DNA of 64,000 nt from Yamagishiella unicocca (taxonomy: Eukaryota > Chlorophyta > Chlorophyceae > Chlamydomonadales > Volvocaceae). This document shows, piece by piece, positions 13,601 through 26,700 of the stretch. The first letter of the stretch is position 1. Each line of letters starts with the position of its first letter. A program made the position numbers and the translations under genes. The stretch spans positions 868,001 through 932,000 of the forward strand of contig BDSL01000007.1 in assembly GCA_003116995.1 (NCBI GenBank), in the 5' to 3' direction. Below the pieces are notes generated by a model. It saw only the letters and a program-made list of their open reading frames with translations, was not told where the DNA came from and did not search any database.

Positions 13601-13810
13601 TACCGCGACCCGCCCGCATCTTCGCATGATTGCCTGGTTAGTTGGTGTCACCAACCCCTCACGGGTCCAAGATCCAGCCAACGTCCTCGCGTCCGCTGCC
13701 CTCCACGCTATTGGATCTCCGCCACGTGGCTGTACCCGAACAAAACAGTAAAAACTGCCGAGCTCAACAAGCCGCAGAAGCCCCAAACAGGACGGAGCGG
13801 AACGAATGGA
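10636..13810. other. 3.2-kb gap between two convergent genes
   Basis: This gap separates the stop codons of the ARM-TIR gene (+) and the OSCA-like gene (-), so it should hold both 3' UTRs. Open frames here are short, overlap on both strands and lack exon-like codon bias. A GGT-rich simple repeat lies near 11719-11756. The nearest TGTAA on the plus strand is at 12304 and the nearest minus-strand signal (TTACA) is at 12591, both unusually far from their genes, so the poly(A) sites are unresolved. Confidence 0.5.
11719..11756. repeat. GGT trinucleotide microsatellite
   Basis: The run ATGGTGGTGATGGTGGTGG and its continuation form a near-perfect GGT array in the intergenic gap. No frame through it is extended. 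Confidence 0.8.
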
Positions 13811-16800
13811 TCAGGGCTTTATCGCCGTACCGTCGGCATCTTGCTGCGCGTAGACTTTGGCCCTGCTCAGGTGCTCCAAGGGCAAGGCCCTGTAGCGGAA
13901 CGCCTTCGGCTTGGGTCCCTGCTCCTTGGCCGCCACCACCTTGGCAACGAGCCCCTTGGCAACGATCTTGTCCGCGTCTGCATCCGCCGCGTCAGCCAAG
14001 CTCACCTTGCCGCCCTTAGCCGCCGCGTCGCCCGCAGGCGCCGCCAGCACCTCCGCCTCCACTAACCCGGCGGAGGAGTCGGTCACAACCGAGTCCGCGT
14101 CGCCGCCCGAGCCTGTATCCGTGTCGGTAGTCATCGACTTGCCGTCCACCTCCGATTTGGCATCCGCCTCTGACTTGGCGTCTGCCTCCGATTTGGCATC
14201 CGCCTCCGACTTGGCACCTGCCTCAGACTCGAGGTCGCCCTCTGACTTGGCGCCTGCCTCGGACTTGCCATCCGCCTCCAACTCGGCGCCTGCTTCCGCC
14301 TTGCCATCCGCCTTGCCATCCGCCTCCGGGTTCACTTCCGACTTGGCCTCCGCCCCAAACATCGTGCCCGCGTCAGGCTTCGCATCCACCTCCGCCTCGT
14401 CCGCAGCCGGCGTGATCTCGCAGCACCTGTACGCGTACGCAGCTGGCGCCGACTTGGTGGTCGCCACCGTGTGGCTGCTGGAGGCGGTGGACGCCGACCG
14501 TTCCAGCCTCACGAGAGGCTCCGACTTCGCCGTGATGACTGTCACCTCACCAAACCGCTCCTTGGCCGATAGCCGCAGGTCCGCACTCGAGCGTACGGCC
14601 ACCGGCTTCAGGTCGAGCTCAAAGGGCGGCAGCAGCGGCGGCGGCACGGCCACTCCAGTCCCCAGGCTGAGGCTGTCGGGGGTCGCGCGCAGGGACACAC
14701 GCCTCACCACAGCGCCCGTGTTTGCCTGCAGCGTCGCAACCTGCTGCAGCGTGGCGGCTTGTAGTGCAGCTGACGGCACAAGGCCCAGGAGCTCAGGCGA
14801 GCCCTGACCGCAGCCCGGCGCGTCGGGCGCGGCGGCGGCGGTGGTGGCCGCGGCCAGGGCGGCGGCGGCGTTGGGCACCGAGGTGATGACGGAGTCGGAC
14901 ACGTCGAACATCTCCACCTCGCGCTGCTCCACTCGGTAGCGGCGGCCCTCGCACACCTCGACCTCGACGTGGACACGGAAGGTAGTCTGCACGGAGGGCC
15001 AGGAAAAGAGGTGCCGGGTAAGTGACATTGAGTTTTGAGTATAACCTGTTTTGGTTACCAGCTGTTTTGAGTATACGCTGTTTTGAGTATAAGCTGTTAC
15101 GAGTATAAGCTGTTTTGAGTAGGAGAGGACTGCTGCCATCCCCAGATGGTCCGCAATGGCGACTCACGACACCACAACACCAGCCCTTCTGTTCCCCAGA
15201 CCCCTCCCTGTCTGGCCGCGGTGGCTCCCCCTCCCCGCCTCACCAGCCGCGTGTACCGCTCCTCGCCCTGCGCTGCCGCCCACAGCCGGCCCGCCTCCCC
15301 GCCAGTCAGGAAGGGCTTGTAGTTGGTCAGGTGCTGGACGCGGTAGGTGCGCGCACCGCGCAGCATGCGAGCGATCTTGACAGTCGACAGCGCCTCCTCG
15401 TACGTGACATCTGTTGTGGGGCACGCGGGTCCGGGGCCCAAGGCGAGGCCGCGTGGTTGTGGGACCGAGTTACGCAGAGGTACGCCGGGCAGAGAAAGCT
15501 GGCACGGCCGCGCAGGGCGAGCGGCAGGTTTCGGTGATGCCTCTCCCTTCCCCCTCTTCCTACCAAACGCTTCCTAATCAGTTTTGCTCCTTGGTGCCGA
15601 CCTTTGAGTTCCCTCAATCCCCACCTACCAGCACAGCCGTCCTCGTCGCTGTCGGGCCGGAGGACTGCCGTCAGCTTAGCGCAGGAGCGACCCAGACACT
15701 TGAGCGTGCCCCAGACGATCCACCTGGTGCAAGGAGGAACCGAGCAGGCCCGTGTCAGGACTTAAGGCACGGTGGGACCAGCCCGTCCCTCCCGCCCGGG
15801 TCGGCATTCGTCCGTAGCCTCACCACCACCCTTTGCGCAGCGGCGGCCGTCTTTTTCACTGTGCCCCCTTGCCCCCTCCCCTCCCCTCACCCCGCACACC
15901 GACCTGCCGAACAGCAGCCACACGCCCAAAACGAGGAAGCAGATGAGCAGCGCCAGGCCGTTGGGCTGTGTGATGCGGCGGCCCACCGAGTTATGGGATA
16001 GAGAGTTGATGCCCTGCGGGTGGTGGTGGTGGTGGTCGAGGAAGAGGCGGCACATCGTTGGGCTGTACCAATAGGCTGTACATTAGGCTGTACATTAGGC
16101 TGTACATACGGCTGTACCATTGGGCTGTACCATTGGGTTGGTCACTCCTGTCACGCTAAGGGTAGGAAGACGCGCGCGCAGGCACAACCCTCTAGCACAC
16201 AACACCCGCCCTCTCGCCTCCATCCGCTCCCACACCAGCACCAGCACACCCGCCCTCTCGCCTCCATCCGCTCCCACACCAGCACCAGCACACCTACCGT
16301 GTGCGACAGGCCCCCCGCGTTGGCTAGGTCCATGCTGTCCAGCTCCGCCCGGAAGTAGGTGTGCATCCACAGCCCGAAGGCGCAGTGCGCAGTCAGCAGC
16401 ACCGGCAGCATCTCTGCGGGTGCGAGGAGGGGGCAGCCGGGCCGGGGCCGCCAGGGGCAGGTGGGTGCTCCACGTCAGCGCGCAGCGCTGTGCTGGCTAC
16501 AGCGCAGGCCGTCAGGGAACTGTACGTTGAAACCGCGTTGCAAGCCTGGAACGCCCCCTGCACCTGCCACCCCTGTCCCAAATGGGTGCTATTCGCACAC
16601 GGGTTTTCCTCGCCACGAAAAAATAACCTTTGCCACCCCATAGACCGGCTAGGGAGTCCAGTCCATGGGAGTATAGCTGCTCTCTACCTCCGCCTCAGCT
16701 CAGCCCCTCCTCCACTCACGCATGACGAATACCGGCAGGTGCTTCTGGTAGCGCTGCGCCGGCTGGCGCATCGACAGCAGGTTGAGGCGGTCCCACCAGA

Positions 16801-19800
16801 AGGCAACCGCCAGGTACACGGCGCAGATGAGGTAGCACAGCGGCATGCCGCTGCCGAACAGCAACGCCAGCGTCACGTTGAACAGCACGTCGGAGGTGCG
16901 GACCTCCAGCGTGAACTGGCGGAATTGAGCGGAAATGGAGCGCAATTAAGCGGAATTGAGCGGAGCAGGGTCAGCGACGATGTAGACTATGGAGGAAGGG
17001 GGGCACACCGAATACCGTACTGCGCGACGGTGGCGAGGGCAAAGGGACCGAGAGAACCTGGGGCAACGCACCTCCCACCACAACCACCACCCGCTCAGTA
17101 GTGCCGACCCACGGATCTTTTTCCTCACATACCGCCCCGCTCACCTGCTGGCTGCGGAACGCGGTGTTGTACTCCTCGGGCGAGGCCAACTTGCCGAAGT
17201 GGAAGAGCAGCAGTTGGGTGCGCAGACAGGCCTTCAGGCCCCAGTCCACCAGAGAGCGCAGCAGAGGGCTGGCCACGTTGATCATCATGAGGATCTGGAC
17301 GGAGAAACCCACGTTGTTGTACCTGGAAGTTGGTGGTTGGGTACGGAGGGCGGTGAGTTGGTTAGGGGATTCAGAGGGTGGGGCGCAGGGGTAGCACGGG
17401 ATACCGTCGAGGTGAGAGGCTGGGGGTAAGTGTGCACGTGTGCAAAGGGTTTGCTTACCATTCGGGAGTGAAGTCGTCGTACAGGCCGTCCAGGATCAGC
17501 TTTTGGAGCCACTTGGCCTCCTGTGTTGCAAAGGGGGCCGGGGGAACGGCAAACGGCAAACCGCATTTGGGTCGGGGGTTAGGGGGGTTACGGGGGCAGC
17601 ACCCGCACACGCAAGGCGGGGCGGGGCGCGCTTCTGCAGTAAGCTGCTCAAAAATCAAAAAAAAGTGCGTACACCGCAAGGCAGCGCTCACGTGTGCCAG
17701 CGCCTCCTTTTGCAGGTTGCGCAGCGTGGAGCAGTTGACGATGAGCAACACCACCACCGAGTTGATCAGCTTGACCACGTAGGCCCACACGGCGAAGCTG
17801 CGCGGGTGGCGGCCAAGGAGGAGGAGCGGGAGTCAGAGCCGGCCGCCCGTGGGTGGGCGGCGAAGCGGAGGTGTCGCCACCCCTTGGCAGCTCGCAGCGC
17901 GCGGTAGAGGCAACGATTAGGCAACGTGGCCTAATGTAGCCACGTGTCACCCGGCTAGCACTGACGGGATACTCCCCCTGCCCAACATGCACTTTATTCC
18001 TCCCCTATCAGGAGGATTTCACCCATAGCCACCTCGTGGCCACCCTTTTCCCCGTGTGAGCCCCGCAGCATCCATCCCCTCTCCAATTTGTACCTGAGCT
18101 CCGTGTCGGTGGTGGTCCAGTGCTTCTCCACGTGGAACTTCAGCACACGCAGGATGTAGGTGAGCACCGCGTTAATGACCGCGATAGCCACCGAGATGGC
18201 GACCATGATGCCGCCGCGGCTGCGCAGCAGGCGGTGAAGGGGCGTGCGTGAGGACCGCGTGAAGCACACAAAAAAATACATCGGCGGAGAGCACCGTTTC
18301 CTAGCGAATAGGTTGGAGAAGCGAACGAGGCAGGATGCTGGCAGGAGGCAGAGTCCCCTCGGGTATGCCGTAAGCCACCCTGCATGCGTAGCTTTCGAAG
18401 GGTATCATGACCCCGCGCCTGCCGCCAGGGTGGAAGTCGGAAGCGCGACTCACTGCAAATCGATGGGCTCCCAGTAGCTGGAGCAGGCGTCCTTGACGTG
18501 CGACAAGAACTCGGGGGAGGCGTCGTCGGTGGGCACTTGGCTGAGCCCCAGGCAGTAGCACGGCAGGCAGTACGACGAGGGGCAGGAGACGCTCTGCGCG
18601 GCAGTAGAACAGTGCCGCGCAGCGACGGCACGGTGTGGGTGAGAGGTGACACGGCGCCGTGGAGCAGCTGGCCCAACCTGGCGCAACCTGGCCCAACCGC
18701 AAGCGCGAGGCCGGTATCCCTGCTGCACGGGCTCAGGCGCCAATATGTGGTTCATGAAGCAACCCACGGGGCCTGGCGGGCTGGCACTCACCTCGGCGCA
18801 CTGCTGCAGGTCCCTGCGCACCGGGCGCTCATCCAGCAGCCGAGACGTGGCGTTGGGGAACACCCACTCCTGCCTGCGCGAGGCGTAGCACAGCAGCGAC
18901 GGTAGGGTCGAGAGTTAAGCTGGATTGGGTTGGTGCAGAGCATACCGGTGTGGATGAGACCGGACGCATGCTATGCTGCCAGGGTAGTTGCCCAGGGTGG
19001 CTGCGCAATCGCGCACAAACCGTGAAAGGAAGTCCAGTCAGCGTGTTTTCAACCCAGACTGCATGGGGTCTCACCCGAAGGTCATGTCGATTCCGGCGCC
19101 GTGGAATTTGTCGTTTACGTAGCGGGCGCAGCTGGGCATTACGTTGGTGCAGAAGCCGTTGTAGGCGGCCTGGCGGCGCGGGGAGGCGGAGAGTAGGGTT
19201 TCACGGGTGGACGGTATGTGCAGCGGGAGACGAGAAGAGCGCGTGTCTATGCCCCTGTGTTATCGGTTGTCTGGCCCCTGTGTCCACGGCGGTATGACCC
19301 CGGTTCGAGGCCGCGCTGTACTCAGTGCCCCCTCCGCATCAACCCGCGCACCTTATCCAGCCCAGTGCTGGGGGAGGAGGTCAGCTTGGCCATACCAATC
19401 CTGCGGTGGAGATGGGCGAGGGTAGGTCAGCGTGGCAGCCGTGGGGTGGTCCCACGTACGGCCGCCCAAGCCGTACCTCCATCTAGCCCGCCAAGCTGTT
19501 TCACAACGTGCTCGCGAGGGAATCCTTCCCAAGGAAGCCCACCCCATTCGCAGTGCGCCCTAGACACAGCGACCCCGCCAGCCCCAGGTCCCGACCCACC
19601 CACCCAATCGCGGGCAGCAGCTCCCCCTCGTTCCACTTGGGCACCCGGTCCTCCTTGTTGGAGTTGGCGGACAGCCAGGTGATGAAGGCGGCGCACACCG
19701 CGATGAAGGCGAACATGATGAGGCCCGTGCACACCTGCAGGGAGGCGGGAGGGAGGGGCGGGTTTGTTGCCTGCCTTGCGTTCTAGATGTGGCACGGGCT

Positions 19801-22800
19801 GAACCTCATGCAGTCTGCCGATTGCGGAGATCCTTCAGTGCTGGCCCGCGTGCTGCCCACTGCGCCCCTCATCCCGCCAGGGGCTTACCCTCTACCCCTC
19901 ACGGGGCTTGCGCTGTACCCCGCTAGTGGGCGCTCACCTGGATGAAAATGTTGGTGCGGATGCGTGTGGCCAGGTTCTCGAAGCAGTAGTCGTCCGGGGC
20001 GGCGGCCTTGCGGACCCAGATGCGCCACTTGCGGCCGCCGTGCTCCAAAAGGTAGGACCGCGGCATGAACAGGGACGACCACCAGCCTGAGGTGGGGGGA
20101 AAGAGGCAGGAGGCGTCAAGGCGACGGGGGAAGGACGTGGATCTAGAGTTCTGGCTGGCGCGAGGTTGGAGGCTGGAGCCGGGACTCAAGGAGAGGCGGC
20201 GTCTTGGAAGGCAGGGTGCCACCGTGTCCCTCCCCCCTTCCTCCCTCTCCTTGCAGCGCCCCTCCTCCCTCTCCTCACCAGACGGCATGGCATTGCAAGT
20301 GGTGGCCCGCATCTTCTCCGTGTTGAAGGTCACGATGGCCTGGCGGTGGCGTGGGAGGGAGGGGTTAAAGCAACATTCCCAAACAGTACGGGTCAAGCAA
20401 TTTCAGCTTTATAAATATCACGCATGTCCCTCGATAAAGGTAAAAAGCTGGACAGTCGCGAGCCTGCTTAGCCAGGGTTGTTGGGTTGGCAACACCGGCC
20501 CTTGGCGCCCGCATCATGTCAGTTCCAACACGCAGACGCCTCCCTCTCCCGGCCCTATCACCGCCACTCAGCTCCAGCTCGATCCCCTGGCCCGCACCAT
20601 ACCCCGGCGGCTCACCGCCTTGCTCTGCAGCTTGCCCTCCTTGATGCTGGTGGCCACTGCCGTACGCTGATCCCGGATCTTGTTGTCCACCTTGCGCATC
20701 TCGCGGGACATGTCGACGGAGAGCGTCTCGGGCACTGGGGGACCCGGGGGTGAGGTGCCGGCCGTGGGAGAAAGATGGTGCTTTCAGGAGAGGCAAAATA
20801 AAGGAGGGAGGACCTGGTAAGTGGAGGAGTTAAAATGTGCTGAAATGTGAGGTGGCTACGTTTTCTTGGGCCCCGGCTTTGGGCTCCGGCTTACGTTGGG
20901 GCGAGCCGGCCTCAGGGTCCTTCGGGGCCGCAGGTGCGATGCCGCCGCAGCCCGCCGCGACGGCGGCCAGGTTCATCGCCTTGCTGGGGGAGCTCTCTGG
21001 CTTGGCGGGAGTGAGTTCCTCGTCCCCCTTCGTAAGGCCAGCAAGGTCCTCGGGCGACTGGTCCTTCGCCCGGGCCTCCATCTTGGAGACGAAGCCCTGG
21101 GGAGTAAGAAAGGCGTTTGAGGCCGTGGAGCTGTGAGCATGTGAGCATGTGAGACCCGAAAGCCCCCCGGATGGCCCGACCCATGGGTCGCTGGGCGCTG
21201 CACAAGGATTCGAAGCAAGGTGGGCAGCTAGGCGGCACATTGGCAGGGTAGGTTGCGAGCGAGAAGAGGCAAGACCGCAGCCCCCTGGAGCCCACCTTGA
21301 GCTGTTCGTATTTGTGCACCTCCTTGCAGGCGTTGACGACGGTGGAGAAGCCCTTGATAAGCACCACGTCCATCACCTGCACTCGCGACGGCGGTCGATA
21401 GCGGGATAGGCCAGTGTGGGCAGCTGTTGCACGGGAGGCAGGCGCTGCGGGCGGCCCAGCCTGATATCCATGCACGCATGCCGGCACCGACTGTGTCGGT
21501 GCCCTCACCGGCGCCGCGCCAGAGGCTGCCAAGGACCCACGTACCCACCCATGAACCAGCCAACACGCGTTTTACGCCATCCTACTACCCACCTTGTCGA
21601 CCTTGGAGTCCTTGCCGAAGTGCCTCTGAAAGTACCGGCCCACCTATGGCACACGAGGGCCGGGGAGGGCCGGGGAGGGGATCACGCAAGGATCGTATGC
21701 AGCCCCGTGGATGCACATCCATGGGGAGATACCATTGCAGCAGCCGGGATGGCGGTGATACCGCCCAGCGTGATGCCAGGCGAGTAGTACACACCCTCAC
21801 AGCCCTAACGCCGCTTCCTTTGGCACCTAACGCCTGCCTCCCCACGCAACCGCCCCCAGCGCTCCCTCCGCTCCACCTCCGCGCCCACCACGCCGCCTAC
21901 CTCGATGGCTGTGGCGCTGGGTGGCAGGCCGCACACGATGACCGAGTAGTCCGCTACCTCGCGAGTCTTCCGGTCCACCTTACACAGCCAGCGGTCCGCC
22001 TGCGCAGACAGCGCCAAGCGTCCCCCCGGGTGCGAAGCTACGTTAGGTGGGAGGTGCCGCTGACTACGCCGCCGGAGACGCCAAGGAGGACAGGGGGTCG
22101 TGTTGATTTACCGCTAAGCCGCGAAATTCCACCACGAAATCGGACAGGAACAGGCCGGGCGGCACGTAGCGCACGACCCAGCGACGTGAGGCGAAGACGC
22201 GTGTGACTGCTGGTATATGTTAGCAGTCCGCGCCTCCGCGCGGCCAACGAAAGGATGGGTGGTTTTGTTCAACACGATGCTGGAGTGTGACGGTCCCATG
22301 ACTTGGCGCTGACGGTGCTACAGCTGGTCGGGCGCCAGTTTCAGCCAGGGCTGCATCCTTGCTGGACAGACGCTCCTGCTGCCGCACCACCCCGTTCCTC
22401 CTGCCGCCGCTGCATCGCATGCCTCCCACGCACCAGGAAGAACAGCACCACCACCGCACAAGTCATGAACATGGTCGACCCGGCGTCCAGCAGTGATATC
22501 CCTGCACGGCACCATCCACAAGGGAGAGGAAGGAGGAGTCAGGTGAGCGCCGGGATTCGGACCGTGCTCCCCACGGCTAGTACCCTTGCACCCATGCTAA
22601 GCGTAGTTGAGATTACCCAGGAGCCGTAGTGCTGACACCTCGTGTTCCAGCAGCGAATACCCGACGACACGAATCGGCCCCGAGGGAGGACGGGGGAGGG
22701 GAGTCCATTCGCCGACGCCCTTCCCGCCCACGATATCAAGTATCGCACGCCCAGCCACATGCGTTCGAGCGCGAGCCAGTGTTGGCTAGACCACTGGAGG

Positions 22801-23772
22801 GAACTGGACAAGCAGCTGCTGCAGCTGCTGCATCCCTGTCACGACGCTCAGGCAAACCCCGTTGTTGTTGCCCTCCCAGCCCCTCCAGCCCGTGTGCGTG
22901 GCTGTACGGCTCACATGTGAGGAAGAGGCCTTTCGTCATAGGGCCCTTCCAGGCGTTCGCGATGTCGGTGTTCATGTACTGCAGCGTTCCGTTGTCCTTT
23001 CGGTCGTCGATGATGGCGGCAAACGTGAACGAAGACAGCTCCATGGAGTCAAACACTTTGACGCCGAAGTTGTGGTCGTCGCGGTGCGCGTAGTCGGTGA
23101 AGATCGAGGTGTTGATGACGATGATGTACGGCACCTGGTGGTGTGGGAGGAGCGCGCCCCGACCCAGATGGTGCAATACTGTCATGGGGAGATGGGGCTG
23201 ACCCACATCACAAATCATGATGAGCCCTCTCGTGCGCTCATATGAGCACCGCCAGACAGCAGGTGTGCGTGCATCTGTCGATATGTGTATCTGGCCCAAC
23301 ACCCCGCGCTGTTAACCGCCTGAAGTGAGCGTAGGTGAGGGTCGCCAAAGGGGCAACTGACTTCCTAAGGAATATCTGGTCAAGGCCCCGTGTGTGTCAC
23401 GTAAACAGGTTGAACAGCCCGTGCGTGTGTTAGTGTTACTCAGCAGCCAAGTTCGGTGCTGCCTGTGTGGGTGTATCGGCATCGATCGACAGTGGAATGG
23501 TCCGATACGAGCGACACCGCGTGGCTTTCACGAAGCGACAGGGCCTATGTGGCTCCATCGTTTAGCCCCCGGCGCATACTCCATGGGACATTGCCCCGCT
23601 TGCTGTTGCTCTCCGCAAACAGATCCCACAAAAGGCGGGGAGCTCCTTGCACTGAAGACCGCGCGCCGTGCAAGCAAGCAAACCCGCTCACCGAGCAGAG
23701 CATCATCCAGAGCATCATCCAGATTAACCTGTACGACAAAGGGAGGCATACCGACGCGGTAAGTGGGCCCAT
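13811..23772 (-). CDS. OSCA/TMEM63 (CSC1)-like mechanosensitive channel protein
   Basis: Twenty-six exons join in phase. From the 5' end: 23692-23772, 22915-23134, 22430-22501, 22112-22206, 21901-21999, 21593-21643, 21296-21376, 20895-21096, 20616-20734, 20279-20339, 19938-20086, 19604-19734, 19352-19400, 19075-19169, 18792-18873, 18454-18593, 18094-18219, 17692-17797, 17459-17520, 17145-17322, 16720-16915, 16298-16413, 15904-16013, 15629-15723, 15244-15410, 13811-14986; about 1,352 residues. Two early hydrophobic segments precede an RRM-like cytosolic domain (DYSVIVCGLPPSATAIE, then AIVTFNTEKMRATTCNAM). Next comes the family landmark AAAPDDYCFENLATRIRTNI and about eight further membrane segments, including DFTPEWYNNVGFSVQ. 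A loop of about 120 residues with eight cysteines follows the TM in exon 12. The last exon adds a 391-residue Lys/Glu/Ala-rich tail. OSCA proteins are stretch-gated cation channels. The fold call is good; the exact subfamily and ion selectivity are inferred. The exon 3 donor (22430) is the least certain junction. Confidence 0.8.
14131..14340. repeat. Coding tandem repeat in the OSCA-like C-terminal tail
   Basis: On the minus strand, the units (A/G)KSEADAKSEAD, DGKSEAGAKSE and similar six-residue (18-bp) steps repeat about a dozen times inside the last exon. The array is charged (Lys, Glu, Asp) and in frame throughout. Confidence 0.8.
15031..15121. repeat. 18-bp intronic repeat, CTGTTTTGAGTATAA type
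   Basis: About five copies of CTGTTTTGAGTATAA/ACG stand in the last intron of the OSCA-like gene (14987-15243). The tract is strikingly T/A-rich against the GC-rich surroundings. It is not coding, because exons at 15244-15410 and 13811-14986 join in phase without it. Confidence 0.85.
16069..16140. repeat. 13-bp intronic repeat, ATTAGGCTGTAC type
   Basis: Six units of ATTAGGCTGTAC, drifting to ATTGGGCTGTACC, lie in the intron 16014-16297 of the OSCA-like gene. Confidence 0.8.
16207..16293. repeat. 44-bp tandem duplication in the same intron
   Basis: Two adjacent, essentially identical copies (period 44) begin CGCCCTCTCGCCTCCATCCG and end in CAGCACACC. The second abuts the donor of the exon at 16298-16413. 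Confidence 0.9.
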
Positions 23773-26700
23773 AAGCCATTCGGGCCCATGAGCAATTCAG
23801 GTAGCAGAGGTTTGCGCTTCGTGTTGCTGCGTTAATGTAAGGTACCGGCCCTGCTGGATCCCCATCTGGCTCCTACCGACAGGCAGCCAAATCATGCGCC
23901 TGCCAGCTGTCCAACAATCTCGCCACCTCCCCCACCCCCCAGGGCCCTAGGTTCCTATTGAGTTGTTGCCTGTTTAACGCGTGGCAGCTGATGAACGGAT
24001 GTTGCGCGGATTCATGTTGTGCGGATTCGACACCGGGAAGAGAGGGGGAGTTTTATGGTTTCCTCACCAGTGCAGTGTCTTGAAGTATAGGCCGAGGCCC
24101 ACTCCACGATATGACGCCACCTTTTCATCGCTAGTGCCGATGTGCAGCCCTTCCGCCTTAAGGGCGTTGTCTTCTTGGCGAGCAGCCTGCACCGTCCATC
24201 AAGTATAGGCATCATTCGAAGTCTCTATATGCCTTTGTGACGGTAAAGGGTCAATCCTTGGTACCGATGCATTGTTGATGGAGACGAAGGGTCGCACCCA
24301 ACTCACCTGCTTTGCTGTATCAACCAAAGAGCGTCTGGCTGCGACTGTGTCCAGTCGCTCTGCGCGAATTTCGCTAAACCTTTGTTGGCCCTTGGACGAA
24401 GGCTCCTCCTGATGACATTTCAGGACATCAGTTCATTCGCGACGAGTCAGCGAGCAGCAAAATTGAAAACCCAACACTAAACGCTCAACAATGAGCACAT
24501 ACCATTCTTAACGTCCAATTGCGCCGCGAAGGGACGGATAGTCAACGTGCGTGCAGTGGCCAATGGTATAGGTCAGTAGCGAGCGTTCCACGCAGATATA
24601 CGATCTACCCTCCCCCTTAATTGCATCCTCGCACTAAAGTCTGTATAGTATGGTTTGTGGCGCTTACGCTACATAGGTTGGTCAGGCTTGGCTCTCGTAC
24701 GATTGTTATTACTACAGCCGATATCCGTACTGGCTAGGAGGGCGGAGGAAACAAAGCTTTACGAATTACTTGCGTATTCTCTTTATTGTGGCTTTGGTAC
24801 GTTCACTTGTGCAAACTATTGCATAGCATTGGCTATGCCAACGGGGCTTGACCAGGACATTATGGCGCCCGCAACAATTGTTCGTAAGCAGAAAGCAATA
24901 AAGATGGTAATAACGAATAATCTATTGGGTAATCGACATATCCTCTGCTTCCATGGCCTCAATGTGCATCTCCACTACCGGTACCGGAATCCGACGGGAT
25001 GTTCCCATGAAACGCGAACTGCGGGTAAAGGACAACTCTAAGAAGCGTATCATGTAATCGCTTAGGACACTGCATGTGTCTCACAGTGGTGCCAACAGGC
25101 TGTGTTCCGGCTCACGACCCGTGTGAATTGGGACAGATTGGGAGGTGGCCAGCCCAACCAGCCGCAAGAGTCGGCATGAACACTGCCAGCCGAGTAGGCG
25201 GGTCGAAAACACAGCCCGTTAAGTAGAGACTTATGCCTTTACGTCCGCCCTGCTCGGGCAATCTGGGTTCCGTGCAACTCCGAGATTAGTTTGTCTCCGT
25301 TTTGCTTTGTAGTTGGGCAAGATTTGGCCATGCAACTTGAGCAACGCCCATGTCACACGCCAAAGTAGGCAGTGTGACCTGCCGACACCATAACGGACCC
25401 ACTGTCGTCTGGTCACGCAGTAGGCGCGCCTGCCCTTGAGCGAAGGGCCCTCACGCAATAGCTGTGTGACGTGGTTAAGAATCTCACACAGACAGCGCAT
25501 GAAGGTCAGGCCGCGCGAAGGTTATAACTCTCACCCGTACGTCAAGTAGGCGCCCACAATGCTGGAGGCGGACTGTTGATTGCTGCCGTACTATAGTCGC
25601 TCAGGTGACTTAATGGTTATTGGTAGTAGAAGTAACTGGTATTGCCGTTCATGCGTGCCGAAACCACTGCAGCGCCCGTGGCAAATAGGCAATATTATGG
25701 CTATACCTTATGGTCTGGGGCCCGCTGTAACAGTCGCTACGAGGAAACACATGACGCTCGAGGACACCCAATTACAGCGTTTGAAATAGGGGAACCCATT
25801 TTCTCACTAAGGTCAGCCTGAACTGAACCAAACAGTGCGTAATAAAGTGGCTTAACTTACACGAAACGCATGACTGGCAGAAGCGGATTATGTACCCAAT
25901 AGGACGCGAACGCCCTTGCGGCGCGCTTCGCCCGAGCAAAAGGGCGGGTGAGGTGTACGAAAGCGTGATCACTGGTGATGCTAAGGTCATGGGTAAGAGA
26001 AGGGACAATGTGCAGTGGAGCACAACTCACTGCTCCCCGCCGCATCCACTACTGTACCGCCCCCGCCACACAAAACAGCATTGTTCGGTAACAGCATGAA
26101 CAGGTGTGACGTATCCTCGTAGTACACTAAGCAGACCAACCGAGAGGCAAACCCCGCAACTGCAGGGTCACGACGCGAGCCAGCTTACTAGCAGCTGATA
26201 GCGCCTTTGGTCACCAAGGCGCACACAGCTTAGGTGCTCAGCAGGTATGTCACTGTGCAATACTCCTCATCGACACATACTGCTAGACCTACTTTATTCG
26301 ATGCATAAAACGTTCGGGGAATAAGGGAGCAAAAAGATGATCGAAGCTGACCGCGCAGACAAAGGACCGGTAGCCGTACAGGCTAATGAAGCTAACCCCG
26401 AATTTAGCAAAGCTGCCCATGGATTGGCCGACGAGCCATTATGACATAAGCCTCCTCGACTCCTACCCTTACCATCAAATCCAACCTACGGTTATCCTTC
26501 CTAAACCGGATACCTCGATAGCTCTGACCACGGGCCATGTCCAGGCCCTTCCCGTCTATCCCAGCTGCGCTCGGCTACTGGCGGCCCCGCACAGACCTCC
26601 GGGGCCGCAGGTGACAAGCCAGCTGCACAGAAGATAGGTGCGCGGCCCGCCACTGCAATGTTCGGCTTATGCAGGCGCCTTGCCTTTAGACTACTACGGA

